Shown: in pieces, positions 37,373 to 46,590 of the stretch | Numbering within the stretch: position 1 is the stretch's first letter | How the letters are laid out: each line of letters begins with the position of its first letter | Position numbers and translations under genes: made by a program | Assembly (NCBI RefSeq): GCF_024814355.1 | Contig: NZ_JANUXV010000006.1 | Coordinates: forward strand, 1 to 64,000 | Length of the DNA: 64,000 nt | Reading direction: 5' to 3' | Origin: Gleimia sp. 6138-11-ORH1 | GTDB taxonomy: Bacteria > Actinomycetota > Actinomycetes > Actinomycetales > Actinomycetaceae | Notes under the pieces: generated by a model | What the model was told of the DNA's origin: nothing | The model's input: only the letters and a program-made list of their open reading frames with translations | Database searches by the model: none

Positions 37373-37410
37373 GGTGAGTGGCTGAGGCACGAGCGTCTCA
37401 GCCACTCACC
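37373..37410 (+). promoter_or_regulatory. Intra-operon stem-loop between binding protein 2 and permeases
   Basis: GGTGAGTGGCTGAG (37373-37386) pairs perfectly with CTCAGCCACTCACC (37397-37410), 10-nt loop, no T-run after it. It occupies the same place as the stem-loop at 11379 in the mannoside operon. Confidence 0.68.
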
Positions 37411-37427
37411 CCCCAAAGGAGATTTCA

Positions 37428-38369
37428 ATGGCGAAACATACTCGGGGAAAGGTCCGCAAAATGACTATTTCCCAATGGCTCCACCGTTACGGGCCACCTA
37501 TACTCTTAATCAGTCCCTCAATAATTCTCATCGGAATATTCGTATACGGACTAATTGGCTACAACTTCTATATGTCCTTTTTGGACTCCCATACCGTTGC
37601 ACAGCAGATTGGGAAAAAACCCAGTCAGTTTGTAGGTTTTGAAAACTACCAAACTCTCTTTAACGATCCAGACTTCATACGCTCTTTAAAAAACCTCTTA
37701 ATGCTCACCGCCGTATTTTTAGTAGGCACGCTGGTAATTGGTTTCATTTGGGCTTGGATCCTGGAAAAACCCATCAAAGGTGAAGGTGTTTTCCGTTCCA
37801 TATTCCTCTTCCCCATGGCAGTATCTTTCGTTGCCTCAGGTGTAGTTTGGAAATGGTTACTGAACTCAGCAGTAGATGAAAACGCAGCTGGTCTAAACCG
37901 ACTCTTCCAAATGGTTGGTTTAGGATTCCTACAAAACACGTGGACAGCAAATATCTCCACCGGTATTTTAGCCATTGCTATTCCCGCTATCTGGCAGTTA
38001 GCCGGTTACGTCATGGCCCTATTCCTTGCCGGATTCAGAGGAATCCCCGCAGAACTACGCGAAGCAGCTCGCGTTGATGGGGCAACCGAATGGCAGGTAT
38101 ATCGTCACGTAATCTTCCCACAGTTAGCCCCCATCGCCCTTTCTGCAGTAATCATCATCGGACATATGTCACTTAAGTCTTTCGACCTGATCATGTCCAT
38201 CACCGACCAACGCACTTACGCCACTAAAGTCCCCGCCATTGACATGTTCAACTACATGACAGACGGCGACTACTCCATGTCCGCAGCCGTAGGCGCAATC
38301 CTCCTGCTAATCGTGGCAATCATGGTCATCCCATACTTGATTTACGATGCGAAGGAGTCCCGTCGATGA
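37428..38369 (+). CDS. ABC sugar importer 2, permease (MalF/UgpA type)
   Basis: 313 residues, six membrane helices, first at about 24-45 (ILLISPSIILIGIFVYGLIGYN). The EAA loop is REAARVDGATEWQVYRHVIFPQLAP. AAAGGAG precedes the ATG at 37428. It overlaps the following permease by four bases. As in the other importer operon, no ATPase is encoded nearby, so both presumably share one. Confidence 0.93.
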   Translation: MAKHTRGKVRKMTISQWLHRYGPPILLISPSIILIGIFVYGLIGYNFYMSFLDSHTVAQQIGKKPSQFVGFENYQTLFNDPDFIRSLKNLLMLTAVFLVGTLVIGFIWAWILEKPIKGEGVFRSIFLFPMAVSFVASGVVWKWLLNSAVDENAAGLNRLFQMVGLGFLQNTWTANISTGILAIAIPAIWQLAGYVMALFLAGFRGIPAELREAARVDGATEWQVYRHVIFPQLAPIALSAVIIIGHMSLKSFDLIMSITDQRTYATKVPAIDMFNYMTDGDYSMSAAVGAILLLIVAIMVIPYLIYDAKESRR

Positions 38370-39229
38370 GCGCTGCAACTAACCTAAAAAATGATCCCGC
38401 TATGCGCGGCACCCTCACCGGTACTGCAATCCGCTATGCGATTTTGATTTTCTCGCTCGCCGTAGTGCTGATCCCCGTCTACGTTCTGGTAATCACCTCA
38501 TTCAAAGGCCCCGGTGACGCAGACCCATCTCGCACCTGGTATTTTCCCCAAGCCTGGGAATTTTCTAACTGGAGTAAAGCCTGGGATGAACTGGCAGCCC
38601 CCATTGGGCGGACTCTGCTTTTGGTGATTCCCTCATCAATCATCTCCGCTCTCTTAGGTTCGGCTAACGGTTTTGTTCTCTCCCGCTGGCGGTTCCCCGG
38701 AGCAAACGTAGTTTTCACCCTGATCCTCTTTGGTATGTTTATTCCCTACCAAGCGGTTATGATTCCCATGTTGAAGCTAATCCTAGCGACGAACTTCCCC
38801 CAGGGGATTCCCGCTCTGATCCTGGCACACGTAGTCTACGGTATTCCCATCACCACCTTAATTTTCCGCAACTACTATGAGTCTGTTCCAAATGAACTCA
38901 TTGAAGCTGCCCGCGTAGATGGCGCTGGAATGCTCCGCACCTACTTCCAGGTAGTGCTCCCCATTTCCATTCCATCTTTCGTGGTGGTTTTGATCTGGCA
39001 GTTTACTTCCGCTTGGAATGACTTCCTCTTTGCCCTTTTCTTTGGCGGAGGAATCCAAAATGGGCCGGTAATGCTGGCGTTAAATAACCTGGCTCGTGGT
39101 TCAATCTTGGCTGACTATGGAGCTTCCATGTCAGGTGCGCTGATTGCTTCTCTACCGACGCTGCTGGTATATATCGCGCTGGGTAAGTACTTCGTTGGTG
39201 GCTTAATGAGTGGCTCTGTGAAAGGCTAA
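38366..39229 (+). CDS. ABC sugar importer 2, permease (MalG/UgpE type)
   Basis: 287 residues with six predicted helices. The EAA loop is EAARVDGAGMLRTYFQVVLPISIPS. The ATG overlaps the preceding stop (ATGA), giving coupled synthesis of the two channel halves. It ends the operon; behind it lie a 19-bp tandem repeat and a strong stem-loop. Confidence 0.93.
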   Translation: MSAATNLKNDPAMRGTLTGTAIRYAILIFSLAVVLIPVYVLVITSFKGPGDADPSRTWYFPQAWEFSNWSKAWDELAAPIGRTLLLVIPSSIISALLGSANGFVLSRWRFPGANVVFTLILFGMFIPYQAVMIPMLKLILATNFPQGIPALILAHVVYGIPITTLIFRNYYESVPNELIEAARVDGAGMLRTYFQVVLPISIPSFVVVLIWQFTSAWNDFLFALFFGGGIQNGPVMLALNNLARGSILADYGASMSGALIASLPTLLVYIALGKYFVGGLMSGSVKG

Positions 39230-39262
39230 AAATACACCTAAAACACAGTGCTACACCAAAAG

Positions 39263-39327
39263 TACAGTGAAGTATTCTAAACACAGTGAAATATTCTAAA
39301 CACAGTCAAATATTCTAAACACAGTGA
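39263..39327. repeat. 19-bp tandem repeat, three copies plus a partial
   Basis: CACAGTGAAATATTCTAAA occurs with small changes at 39263-39281, 39282-39300 and 39301-39319, then 8 bases of a fourth copy. A looser CACAGTG also precedes it at about 39244. It lies between the last permease stop and the terminator; no known role. Confidence 0.85.
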
Positions 39328-39337
39328 CACAACAAGA

Positions 39338-39373
39338 TGGGGTGCGGGGAATCTTTTGATTCCCCGCACCCCA
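39338..39373 (+). terminator. Terminator of importer 2, possibly bidirectional
   Basis: TGGGGTGCGGGGAATC (39338-39353) pairs perfectly with GATTCCCCGCACCCCA (39358-39373) round TTTT. It stands between the + operon and the convergent purU. An AAACGTTT palindrome (near 39396-39403) lies just beyond, with no gene. Confidence 0.8.
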
Positions 39374-39457
39374 CGTGTAACAGTTATCTGCTGAAACGTT
39401 TACTTCACAAATACCCTTTATAACGCCCTCGAAAAGGAAAATAAAGGAAAATACCCG

Positions 39458-40324
39458 CTAACTGAACACCACCGTGCGATGCCCGTTAAGTAAAACGCGG
39501 TGCTGCACATGCCACTTAACTGCCTGCGCCAGAACTCGCCGTTCCACATCCTGCCCCTGAGCCACCAAATCTTTCGTAGACTCCCGATGCGTCACCCGGG
39601 TAACGTCCTGCTCAATAATGGGACCTTCATCTAAATCAGCAGTCACATAATGCGCAGTTGCCCCAATCAACTTAACTCCCCGCGTATGCGCCTGCGCATA
39701 AGGACGCGCCCCCTTGAAAGACGGCAGGAAAGAATGGTGAATGTTAATCACATTCCCCGCTAAACGCTCACACAGTTTATCTGAAAGAATCTGCATATAA
39801 CGAGCCAAAATCACCAGCTCCACCCTTTCAGATTCCACCAGCGCCACCAGCTGAGCTTCAGCCTGCGCTTTAGTTTCCGCCGTCACCGGAATACACAGGA
39901 ACGGAATCCCATAAAACTGCGCAACCGGAGCTAAATCAGGGTGATTACCAACTACGGCAACAACCTCAATCCCCAAATCCTGATAGCGCTGCCGGTACAG
40001 CAGATCCGTTAAACAATGCCCCTCTTTAGACACCATAATAATGGTGCGTAACGGACGCCCCAGCTCATCAATCAAATACTGACCCTCGTAGGAAGAAACT
40101 ACTTGCGCAATCCCAGCTTCAATTTCAGCGCGTTGGGAAGTCTCCAACTCAACGCGCATGAAAAAGTACCCCGTATCGGGATCACCAAACTGCTGTGACT
40201 GAATGATATTGCCACTATTTTCACTGATAACTTTAGTCACGGAATAAACAATCCCCGGACGATCCGGGCAAGAAAGAGTAAGAATTAACTTCTCTAAAGC
40301 AGAGTTAGAAACATAATCGGTCAT
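39458..40324 (-). CDS. purU: Formyltetrahydrofolate deformylase
   Basis: 288 residues from the ATG at 40324. PurU hydrolyses 10-formyl-THF to formate and THF, balancing the one-carbon pool. An N-terminal ACT regulatory domain (LILTLSCPDRPGIVYSVTKVI) is followed by a formyltransferase-fold domain with NIHHSFLPSFKGARPY and GATAHYVTADLDEGPIIEQD (catalytic Asn-His-Asp). TATAGT six bases before the ATG implies a leaderless mRNA; a longer frame reading through the promoter and riboswitch region is spurious. It is divergent from the riboswitch-controlled glyA-folD, which also works on THF derivatives. Confidence 0.95.
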   Translation of the reverse strand: MTDYVSNSALEKLILTLSCPDRPGIVYSVTKVISENSGNIIQSQQFGDPDTGYFFMRVELETSQRAEIEAGIAQVVSSYEGQYLIDELGRPLRTIIMVSKEGHCLTDLLYRQRYQDLGIEVVAVVGNHPDLAPVAQFYGIPFLCIPVTAETKAQAEAQLVALVESERVELVILARYMQILSDKLCERLAGNVINIHHSFLPSFKGARPYAQAHTRGVKLIGATAHYVTADLDEGPIIEQDVTRVTHRESTKDLVAQGQDVERRVLAQAVKWHVQHRVLLNGHRTVVFS

Positions 40325-40336
40325 GGACTTACTATA
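40325..40336 (-). promoter_or_regulatory. Extended -10 of a probable leaderless purU mRNA
   Basis: On the minus strand TGGTATAGT, an extended -10 (TATAGT is the complement of 40331-40336), lies 6 bases before the ATG at 40324, with no ribosome site. Confidence 0.55.
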
Positions 40337-40384
40337 CCAGTGCAAAAACTTACTCTGCCCCTGCAGAAGCTGAAGCAAATACGG

Positions 40385-40474
40385 TATCTTTGAAAGTGTC
40401 GTAACTGGCGCAGGTGGAACACCACCGGGGAGCGACAAATCGGCGCGCCGGCCGCCCGCCTGGGTCAGCGAGCC
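40385..40474 (+). promoter_or_regulatory. ZTP (pfl) riboswitch and -10 upstream of glyA
   Basis: TGTCG (40397-40401) pairs with CGACA (40433-40437) around TAACTGGCGCAGG and the P2 hairpin GGTGG/CCACC; the second domain carries CCGCCCGCCTGGGT (40452-40465), the conserved ligand-binding loop. A -10-like TATCTT (40385-40390) would start the RNA just before the aptamer. glyA begins 57 bp after it; a small GCCT/AGGC hairpin lies between. Confidence 0.9.
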
Positions 40475-40530
40475 AACACGGAGATAAACGTAAAATAAGC
40501 CTTCGTGCCAGGCAAAAGAAGAGGTAAAAC

Positions 40531-41889
40531 GTGACTAAATCTGTAAACTCCATGTCACTAGCTGAACTTGATCCCGAAATTGCTTCCGTATTGGACGGTG
40601 AACTACAGCGCCAACGCGATTTCTTAGAAATGATCGCTTCGGAAAACTTTGTGCCCCCAGCAATTTTAGAAGTCCAAGGCTCAGTATTAACCAACAAATA
40701 CGCTGAAGGTTACCCGGGGCGACGCTACTACGGCGGGTGTGAAGTAGTAGATATCGCTGAAAACCTAGCCATTGAACGAGCTAAAGAAGTTTTCTCAGCC
40801 GCCTACGCAAATGTGCAGCCCCATGCCGGTTCACAAGCAAACGCCGCAGTTTTAGACGCGTTAGCCACTCCCGGGGACACTATTTTAGGACTTTCCCTTG
40901 CCCACGGAGGACACCTTACTCACGGAATGCACCTGAACTTTTCCGGACGCCTTTACAAAGCAGCATTTTATGAGGTTGATCCAGAAACGATGCTGATTAA
41001 CATGGACGAAGTCCGTCGCATCGCCCACGAAGTAAAACCAAAAGTTATTATCGCCGGCTGGTCAGCTTACCCACGCGTTTTAGATTTCGCAGCTTTCCGG
41101 GAAATCGCTGATGAAGTGGGCGCCTACCTGTGGGTAGATATGGCACATTTCGCGGGTCTGGTAGCCGCCGGAATCCACCCTAACCCCGTGCCATTTGCAG
41201 ACGTAGTTTCCACAACTGTGCATAAGACTATCGGCGGACCTCGTTCCGGTTTGATTCTGTCACGCGACGTAGAGTTAGGGAAAAAACTCAACTCACGCGT
41301 ATTCCCCGGTAACCAGGGTGGGCCACTCATGCACGTAATCGCTGCTAAGGCCGTAGCCATGAAAATTGCGATGACCGACGAGTTTAAAGACCGGCAGCGT
41401 CGCACCGTAGAAGGCGCGCAAATCATCGCTGAAAGGCTCAGCCAAGCAGATGTTAAAGAAGCCGGAATTTCCCTGGTAACCGGAGGTACTGACGTACACC
41501 TGGTGCTGGTTGATTTACGTGATTCTAAGCTAGATGGACAGCAGGGAGAAGACTTACTCCATTCGATTAACATCACGATTAACCGCAATGCCGTCCCCTT
41601 TGATCCGCGTCCCCCACGGGTAACTTCCGGTTTACGGATTGGTACTCCGGCGCTGGCCACCCGCGGATTTGGAAAAGCAGAGTTCATTGAAGTTGCTGAT
41701 ATTTTGGCAACTGCTTTAGTCCAAGGCGCCACCGGTGCAGTTGATACGGTTGGTTTACGTGCCCGCGTGAAAGCTCTAACTGACCGGTTCCCGCTCTACC
41801 CAGAAATTAACTTAATCGGCGCTGAAACAGTACAGCAGTGCGGGGCCGAAGATCCGGAAGCAACCTGTGGTTGCGGAGCTGATGCCTGA
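40531..41889 (+). CDS. glyA: Serine hydroxymethyltransferase
   Basis: 452 residues from a GTG behind AAGAAGAGG. It converts serine and THF to glycine and 5,10-methylene-THF using PLP. Seen: [57 protein letters not shown] and [13 protein letters not shown] with the PLP-binding Lys. The C-terminus is unusual in ending with four Cys ([18 protein letters not shown]), which could bind metal, though a neutral tail is equally likely. The ZTP riboswitch in its leader couples it to the folate state. Its stop overlaps the folD start (TGATG). Confidence 0.97.
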   Translation: MTKSVNSMSLAELDPEIASVLDGELQRQRDFLEMIASENFVPPAILEVQGSVLTNKYAEGYPGRRYYGGCEVVDIAENLAIERAKEVFSAAYANVQPHAGSQANAAVLDALATPGDTILGLSLAHGGHLTHGMHLNFSGRLYKAAFYEVDPETMLINMDEVRRIAHEVKPKVIIAGWSAYPRVLDFAAFREIADEVGAYLWVDMAHFAGLVAAGIHPNPVPFADVVSTTVHKTIGGPRSGLILSRDVELGKKLNSRVFPGNQGGPLMHVIAAKAVAMKIAMTDEFKDRQRRTVEGAQIIAERLSQADVKEAGISLVTGGTDVHLVLVDLRDSKLDGQQGEDLLHSINITINRNAVPFDPRPPRVTSGLRIGTPALATRGFGKAEFIEVADILATALVQGATGAVDTVGLRARVKALTDRFPLYPEINLIGAETVQQCGAEDPEATCGCGADA

Positions 41890-42776
41890 TGCGCGCCGGT
41901 TGGAAGGGGCAAGCAAAAGTATTAGATGGCAAAGCCTGTGCCGCGCAGATTAAATCAGAACTTGCCCAGCGAGTAACCGCCCTGCGAGAAAAAGGGATTA
42001 TCCCCGGATTAGGAACGATCCTGGTTGGTGACGATCCTGGTTCAGCTACCTATGTAGCAGGAAAACATAGGGACTGTGCAGAAGTGGGGATTGAATCGAT
42101 CCGCATTGACCTGCCAGAAACAGCTAGCGAAGCTGAAATCTTAGCGGCAGTTGAGCAGTTAAATCACGATCCTGCTTGCACTGGCTACATCGTGCAGCTC
42201 CCCCTGCCAAAGGGCGTGGATACGAATAAGATTTTGGAAGCTATTGACCCGGCAAAAGATGCAGACGGTTTACACCCAATGAACTTAGGGCGGTTAGTTT
42301 TACGAGTTTCGGAAACGATTGATTCTCCCTTGCCATGTACGCCGCGCGCGGTGATTGAGTTGATTGAACGTAACGGCATCTCGCTTGCAGGAAAAGACGT
42401 TTGCGTTGTGGGGCGCGGCACCACTGTGGGCCGTTCGATTGGGCTACTGCTAACTCGCCGGCAAGTGAATGCTACCGTCACCTTAACTCACACGGGGACA
42501 ATTGATTTACCAGCGAAAGTGCGTGCCGCTGACGTGGTGGTGGCAGCTGCTGGGGTGGCGGGAATTATCACCGCCGATATGTTGAAGCCCGGCGCGATTG
42601 TCCTGGACGTGGGTGTTTCACGCGTGGAACAAGACGGCCGGTTTGTGCTGGCTGGGGATATTGCCGAGGGCGTTGATGAAGTCGCCGATTGGGCTTCGCC
42701 AAACCCCGGAGGAGTAGGCCCCATGACACGAGCACTTTTACTGGCAAACGTCGTAGAAGCAGCTGAACGACTGTAA
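41889..42776 (+). CDS. folD: Methylene-THF dehydrogenase / methenyl-THF cyclohydrolase
   Basis: 295 residues. FolD oxidises 5,10-methylene-THF to methenyl-THF and hydrolyses it to 10-formyl-THF, the substrate of PurN and Pur[16 protein letters not shown] (catalytic Lys), [45 protein letters not shown] and [11 protein letters not shown]-type ending ([11 protein letters not shown]) are present. The ATG overlaps the glyA stop by one base, so the two are coupled and share the riboswitch. Confidence 0.97.
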   Translation: MRAGWKGQAKVLDGKACAAQIKSELAQRVTALREKGIIPGLGTILVGDDPGSATYVAGKHRDCAEVGIESIRIDLPETASEAEILAAVEQLNHDPACTGYIVQLPLPKGVDTNKILEAIDPAKDADGLHPMNLGRLVLRVSETIDSPLPCTPRAVIELIERNGISLAGKDVCVVGRGTTVGRSIGLLLTRRQVNATVTLTHTGTIDLPAKVRAADVVVAAAGVAGIITADMLKPGAIVLDVGVSRVEQDGRFVLAGDIAEGVDEVADWASPNPGGVGPMTRALLLANVVEAAERL

Positions 42777-42803
42777 ACGCTTAACATTTGTAAAATCTAT
42801 ATT

Positions 42804-42843
42804 TGGGTTGGTGCTGGTAAACATACCGGCACCAACCCATTTT
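42804..42843 (+). terminator. Rho-independent terminator of glyA-folD
   Basis: TGGGTTGGTGCTGGT (42804-42818) pairs with ACCGGCACCAACCCA (42825-42839), one G-T pair, followed by TTTT (42840-42843). It faces the convergent CPBP gene. Confidence 0.92.
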
Positions 42844-42849
42844 AAGAAG

Positions 42850-44361
42850 CTAATAGTTTTGTTTCGCCGGTGTCCGCCAAGGAATATGAATACACAGAAT
42901 CAAAGTAGCTAACCCTAAGAAACTCAGCAGAGGAAAAAACAGGGTAAAGGTAGCTTGGGAAAGCCAGGAAGTTTCTGCCCCGGCGGGCACAGTGGCCAAA
43001 AGATTATAAAGAAAATGCCCTAAAACTAAAGGTAAAAGTAGTTTAGTTCGATAGTAGAAAACTAACGCAAAAGCTGCCCAAATTGATACCCAAAGAAATG
43101 TGGGGAGCCCCTGGGAAAGGTGGAAAGCACCTCTTAAAATGACGATCAGTACCGCCAGATAGGGCAGGGATATTTTCCGGTGGAACACTAAAAAAGCAAC
43201 TAAAATACCGGTGAAGAAAATTTCTTCAATCGCCCCGTTTAATCCCGCTGCCAAGGGGGAAGGCAATTCCCAAAGTTTCGAGAAGAGCCCTCTTTCAATC
43301 GGTGGTTCCAAAGGACGCCATTTCTCTAGCGGAACCCATGCTAAGAATCTGCTGGCAGGAGCATAAACCACCTGTTGAGTAATCCTACTGATGGCAATGA
43401 AACCAGTTACCCCCGCTAACCATAAAAACAACGTGTTCTTACGCCGCAGGCGACTATTCAGGGTGATTGCTTGAAAATCAGGGAACTTAAATCCGTTAAT
43501 CCGATAGTGCCACCACAGGGCGGTGCAAAGTAAGAGAGTGAAGTTAAAAATTCCCAACACGTTATCTAACGACACTGAAAACAGGTCGGTGAACATGCGG
43601 TAAGTTTCAAAGTAGCTACCGGTAAGAGAAGCGAACACTGAGGAAAATAGGTAGAAGCCAAAGACGATTGCCGAGTAAACTGTTAAAACTCCCAGCAGAG
43701 TTTTAGAAAGCCAACCGTCTTCCCACTGGGATGTTAGGTTAAGTTCGCGAGTTCTTTTCCCTGTTAGGAAAGAAACTGGTGGTGCGAAATGGACAACTGT
43801 CCACAGGGCACCCCCTAAGAAAAGTAGTGGATTAACAAGAGTTCCCCACCAAGGGAAAAGATCCGGTGCATAAAAGATACTGAAGTTCACAAAAACGTGG
43901 GCAATATAAATGGGGAAAAGTAGTTTAGTTTGCTGATAAAAGATTGCCAGCAAAAGTGCCCACACCGGCACCGCGAAAAAAGCGATGCTGCCAACTGGAA
44001 AATAGTATAGGCAGCGCAGGGCAACTAAGATCCCAATGGCTTCACCAGCGCGGAAAAAGCGGACTTTGCGTAGCAGCAGGGTGCCTCCGAGGGCGCTAAA
44101 TAGCGTTTCTTCTAAAATCGGAACTAACCCCGCAACTAACAGCGGGTAAGCGGGCAGCTGAAACTGCAGAAAACTCTCTAGCAGGGGAAGATTCTCAGGG
44201 CGCTGCCAAGGGGGGAGCGGCAGGTAGGTAAAGAGGAAAGCGTGTAGCTCTTTACCTACCGGGATAATCGCGGAGGTGATGAAAAATAAGCCGAAGAGTA
44301 AGCCAACCGAATAGTTCAGGTGTTTTCCAAATTTGCGGAAAGAGAAAATTGGCTTACCCAT
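42850..44361 (-). CDS. Duplicated CPBP (CAAX/Abi) membrane protease-like protein
   Basis: 503 residues with about 14 hydrophobic helices. Two CPBP-type cores are visible. The first (about 80-160) has ILEETLFSALGG and IAHVFVNFS but LRCLYYFPVG where the second motif normally has His. The second (about 375-465) has AIEEIFFTGIL, LRGAFHLSQGL and LGHFLYNLLA, all three motifs intact. CPBP proteins are intramembrane glutamate/zinc-type proteases or bacteriocin self-immunity factors. The likely reading is one active and one degenerate repeat. The gene lies 12 bp after the exonuclease stop, in the same minus-strand operon. Confidence 0.8.
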   Translation of the reverse strand: MGKPIFSFRKFGKHLNYSVGLLFGLFFITSAIIPVGKELHAFLFTYLPLPPWQRPENLPLLESFLQFQLPAYPLLVAGLVPILEETLFSALGGTLLLRKVRFFRAGEAIGILVALRCLYYFPVGSIAFFAVPVWALLLAIFYQQTKLLFPIYIAHVFVNFSIFYAPDLFPWWGTLVNPLLFLGGALWTVVHFAPPVSFLTGKRTRELNLTSQWEDGWLSKTLLGVLTVYSAIVFGFYLFSSVFASLTGSYFETYRMFTDLFSVSLDNVLGIFNFTLLLCTALWWHYRINGFKFPDFQAITLNSRLRRKNTLFLWLAGVTGFIAISRITQQVVYAPASRFLAWVPLEKWRPLEPPIERGLFSKLWELPSPLAAGLNGAIEEIFFTGILVAFLVFHRKISLPYLAVLIVILRGAFHLSQGLPTFLWVSIWAAFALVFYYRTKLLLPLVLGHFLYNLLATVPAGAETSWLSQATFTLFFPLLSFLGLATLILCIHIPWRTPAKQNY

Positions 44362-44373
44362 CAGTGCTGCACC

Positions 44374-45195
44374 TTAAGCGTAGAAAACCCGTAGGGGAGC
44401 GTGATCAGAAAAACGCTTATCGTAAGCGTCAGCGCGATCTACTACGCAGTCAGTTGCCAAAGCAGCTAACCCCGGGGTAGCTAACTGGTAGTCGATCCGC
44501 CAGCCTGCATCATTATCAAAAGCCTTCCCTCGCCAAGACCACCAGGTGTAGGGGCCCTGCGCGTCAGCTCCAGCTAAAGCGCGGGAAATATCAACCCAAC
44601 CAGCACCCATCCACTTTTCTAAGTAGGCAATTTCATCATCCATTACCCCAGCAGACTTATTGTGGTTGCCCTTCCAGTTCTTAATGTCTTTTTCAGAACG
44701 AACAATATTCAAATCTCCCACAACTACTGCGTCTTGTCCGGCGGCTAATAGTTGCGCCATACGCGCGTCGATTAAATCTAAATGCGCGTACTTTTGTTCC
44801 ATTTTCACAGTGCCCAGCTCACCTGAGTGGAAGTAGGCAGACACTACGGTGACCGTGCGGGAACCGTCCACTACATCAACTTCAATCCAACGTCCGGTAT
44901 CTACTGCCGTTACGTCACCGCCCTCGGGAGCACCGAAACGAACTGGAGAATCTGCCAACTTAACGTGCGAATCTTTACGCACCAACACGGCCACTCCAGC
45001 GCGTCCCTTAACTTCACAGGAATAATTTGCTGCCAGGTATTCTTCACCCAGAAGTGAATCTAAAATCTCATCCGAAGCACGTACTTCTTGCAAAGCCAGT
45101 ACGTCAGGGCGCTGCGTCGCCAAGTAGCTTGACATATCGCGCTTCATAGCGGCACGAATGCCATTAACATTAACCGAAACTAAACTAAAAGCCAT
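44374..45195 (-). CDS. xth: Exodeoxyribonuclease III (AP endonuclease)
   Basis: 273 residues. A Mg-dependent nuclease that incises at abasic sites and trims 3' ends in base-excision repair. Seen: VSVNVNGIRAAMKRD, LALQEVRASDE (metal-binding Glu), VVSAYFHSGELGT, VVGDLNIVRSEKDIKNWKGN (Asp, Asn), WWSWRGKAFDNDAGWRIDYQLAT and SDHAPLRV with the catalytic Asp-His. GAGGATAG precedes the ATG. It sits between the YihY/BrkB gene (9-bp gap upstream) and the CPBP gene. Confidence 0.96.
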   Translation of the reverse strand: MAFSLVSVNVNGIRAAMKRDMSSYLATQRPDVLALQEVRASDEILDSLLGEEYLAANYSCEVKGRAGVAVLVRKDSHVKLADSPVRFGAPEGGDVTAVDTGRWIEVDVVDGSRTVTVVSAYFHSGELGTVKMEQKYAHLDLIDARMAQLLAAGQDAVVVGDLNIVRSEKDIKNWKGNHNKSAGVMDDEIAYLEKWMGAGWVDISRALAGADAQGPYTWWSWRGKAFDNDAGWRIDYQLATPGLAALATDCVVDRADAYDKRFSDHAPLRVFYA

Positions 45196-45204
45196 TTTCT
45201 ATCC

Positions 45205-46503
45205 TCACTTTTGCAAGCGTTGCTCACCTAATGACCACAGGTCGCGACGCAGCTTAACAATCTTAATTTCTAACGATTCAATCTGTTTACGCAAACGCAA
45301 ACCGCGCCGCGACTCCCACACTGCGGAAGAAATCACGGTTTCAAACGCTTCCGGGTCACGCCGCGGATCGCGATCTAAATCCCCCGTCATCGTGTGGCGT
45401 GGCCAATCTAGAGTATTTTTCGCACTCATCGTCACATAGTTAGGAACTGCGTCTCCGTGCATGTGCCCAACTGACTTAGCTACCCCCGGATAAGGCGGGT
45501 TAGCCATCCAAGCTGCAATCATCAACACTAAACGCGCCACTAGGTTAACCCAGAGCATAATCGTAACTACAGTGGCACCGGCAGCTAGTAAAGGAGTATT
45601 AGCGCTCCCCACCGCGCGAGTCCCCAGGTAACGAATTACTCCAGAGACAACGCCCATCATCACACAACCCCAGATAAGGTCATAGCGAGGAACTTTAATC
45701 CCTGCGACTTTCCGCACCATGATTGCAAAAACAACCGCATCTACTGCGAAGGCAACTAAAAGGGAAGAAAGTCGAAAGAAGAACCTGGAGGACTTGCCTG
45801 AAATCCCAAGAAAATCAAGTACTGAGGAGAGCAGTTCTGTAGTAAGTACCCCCAGTACTGCGGTAACTAAAACACTTAAAGCTAAAAGAACGAACCCCAC
45901 GTAGTCTCGAACTTGCGCTGTGACGGGATTTTCCGGCAAATAAACAATCCCGAACATTGACCAGAGGGAAGTTTTTATCGCATTCATCAAACGCGACGCG
46001 GATAAAACCAGCAAAACCACTGCGATAATACTGGGTAAGCTGACTGAAGAACTAAGAATTAACGTATCGAGATTAAGCAGACCACCTGATTTTCCCGGGA
46101 CTACCAGCAACCCCGGAATTGCCTTATCAATGGTATTTAAAGTAGATTCGCGGAGCACCTGGTTATCACCCAAAATAGCGACAAATACTGTCCAACCGAT
46201 AGTTAAAGCCGCAGTGATTGAAAACAGCGAAACGTAAGAAATTCCGCCCGCTAGCAAATACCCGCGTTTCATGGAATAACGCGTCAGTGCCCGCCCCAGC
46301 CGCGAATAGGCGTAGACCTCATAGAGGGCCATGATTTTAGCTAACCAACCCTCTTTGGCTAACGCTTCTTTTATAGAGGGGCCAACTAAGGGAACGGGAT
46401 CTGCGGAACGTGGTTCCCAGGGGAGCCACGCTGGGTTTGTATCAATAACCGAGCCGGAGCCGGCATAGTTCTGCTTCACATTAGAATCAGGGGTTTCAGT
46501 CAT
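45205..46503 (-). CDS. YihY/BrkB-family membrane protein
   Basis: 432 residues. A soluble N-terminus of ~85 residues is followed by six or so membrane helices, among them AGGISYVSLFSITAALTIGWTVFVA, VSLPSIIAVVLLVLSASRLMNAIKTSLWSMF and LLAAGATVVTIMLWVNLVARLVLMIAAWMAN, which match the YihY/virulence factor BrkB family. The family was once called RNase BN; that name is not justified here. The basic C-terminal tail (RRGLRLRKQIESLEIKIVKLRRD) may form a short coiled coil. It is first in the minus-strand operon and has a leaderless-type promoter. Confidence 0.9.
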   Translation of the reverse strand: MTETPDSNVKQNYAGSGSVIDTNPAWLPWEPRSADPVPLVGPSIKEALAKEGWLAKIMALYEVYAYSRLGRALTRYSMKRGYLLAGGISYVSLFSITAALTIGWTVFVAILGDNQVLRESTLNTIDKAIPGLLVVPGKSGGLLNLDTLILSSSVSLPSIIAVVLLVLSASRLMNAIKTSLWSMFGIVYLPENPVTAQVRDYVGFVLLALSVLVTAVLGVLTTELLSSVLDFLGISGKSSRFFFRLSSLLVAFAVDAVVFAIMVRKVAGIKVPRYDLIWGCVMMGVVSGVIRYLGTRAVGSANTPLLAAGATVVTIMLWVNLVARLVLMIAAWMANPPYPGVAKSVGHMHGDAVPNYVTMSAKNTLDWPRHTMTGDLDRDPRRDPEAFETVISSAVWESRRGLRLRKQIESLEIKIVKLRRDLWSLGEQRLQK

Positions 46504-46516
46504 AAGACTGACAATA
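46504..46516 (-). promoter_or_regulatory. -10 element of a probable leaderless yihY/brkB mRNA
   Basis: On the minus strand TATTGT (complement of 46511-46516) lies 7 bases before the ATG at 46503, without a ribosome site. Confidence 0.5.
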
Positions 46517-46590
46517 CCGCAGTATTTAGTAATCTTCTAATGCGACGCAGCTAAAACTATTCAGTGAAAAGAACCACCCAGTGAAGAAAA

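Noticed and set aside
40325-40438. N-terminal extension of PurU to 40438
   Set aside because: It would run through the -10 of purU and the start of the ZTP aptamer of glyA and has no family similarity; the ATG at 40324 fits the PurU N-terminus.
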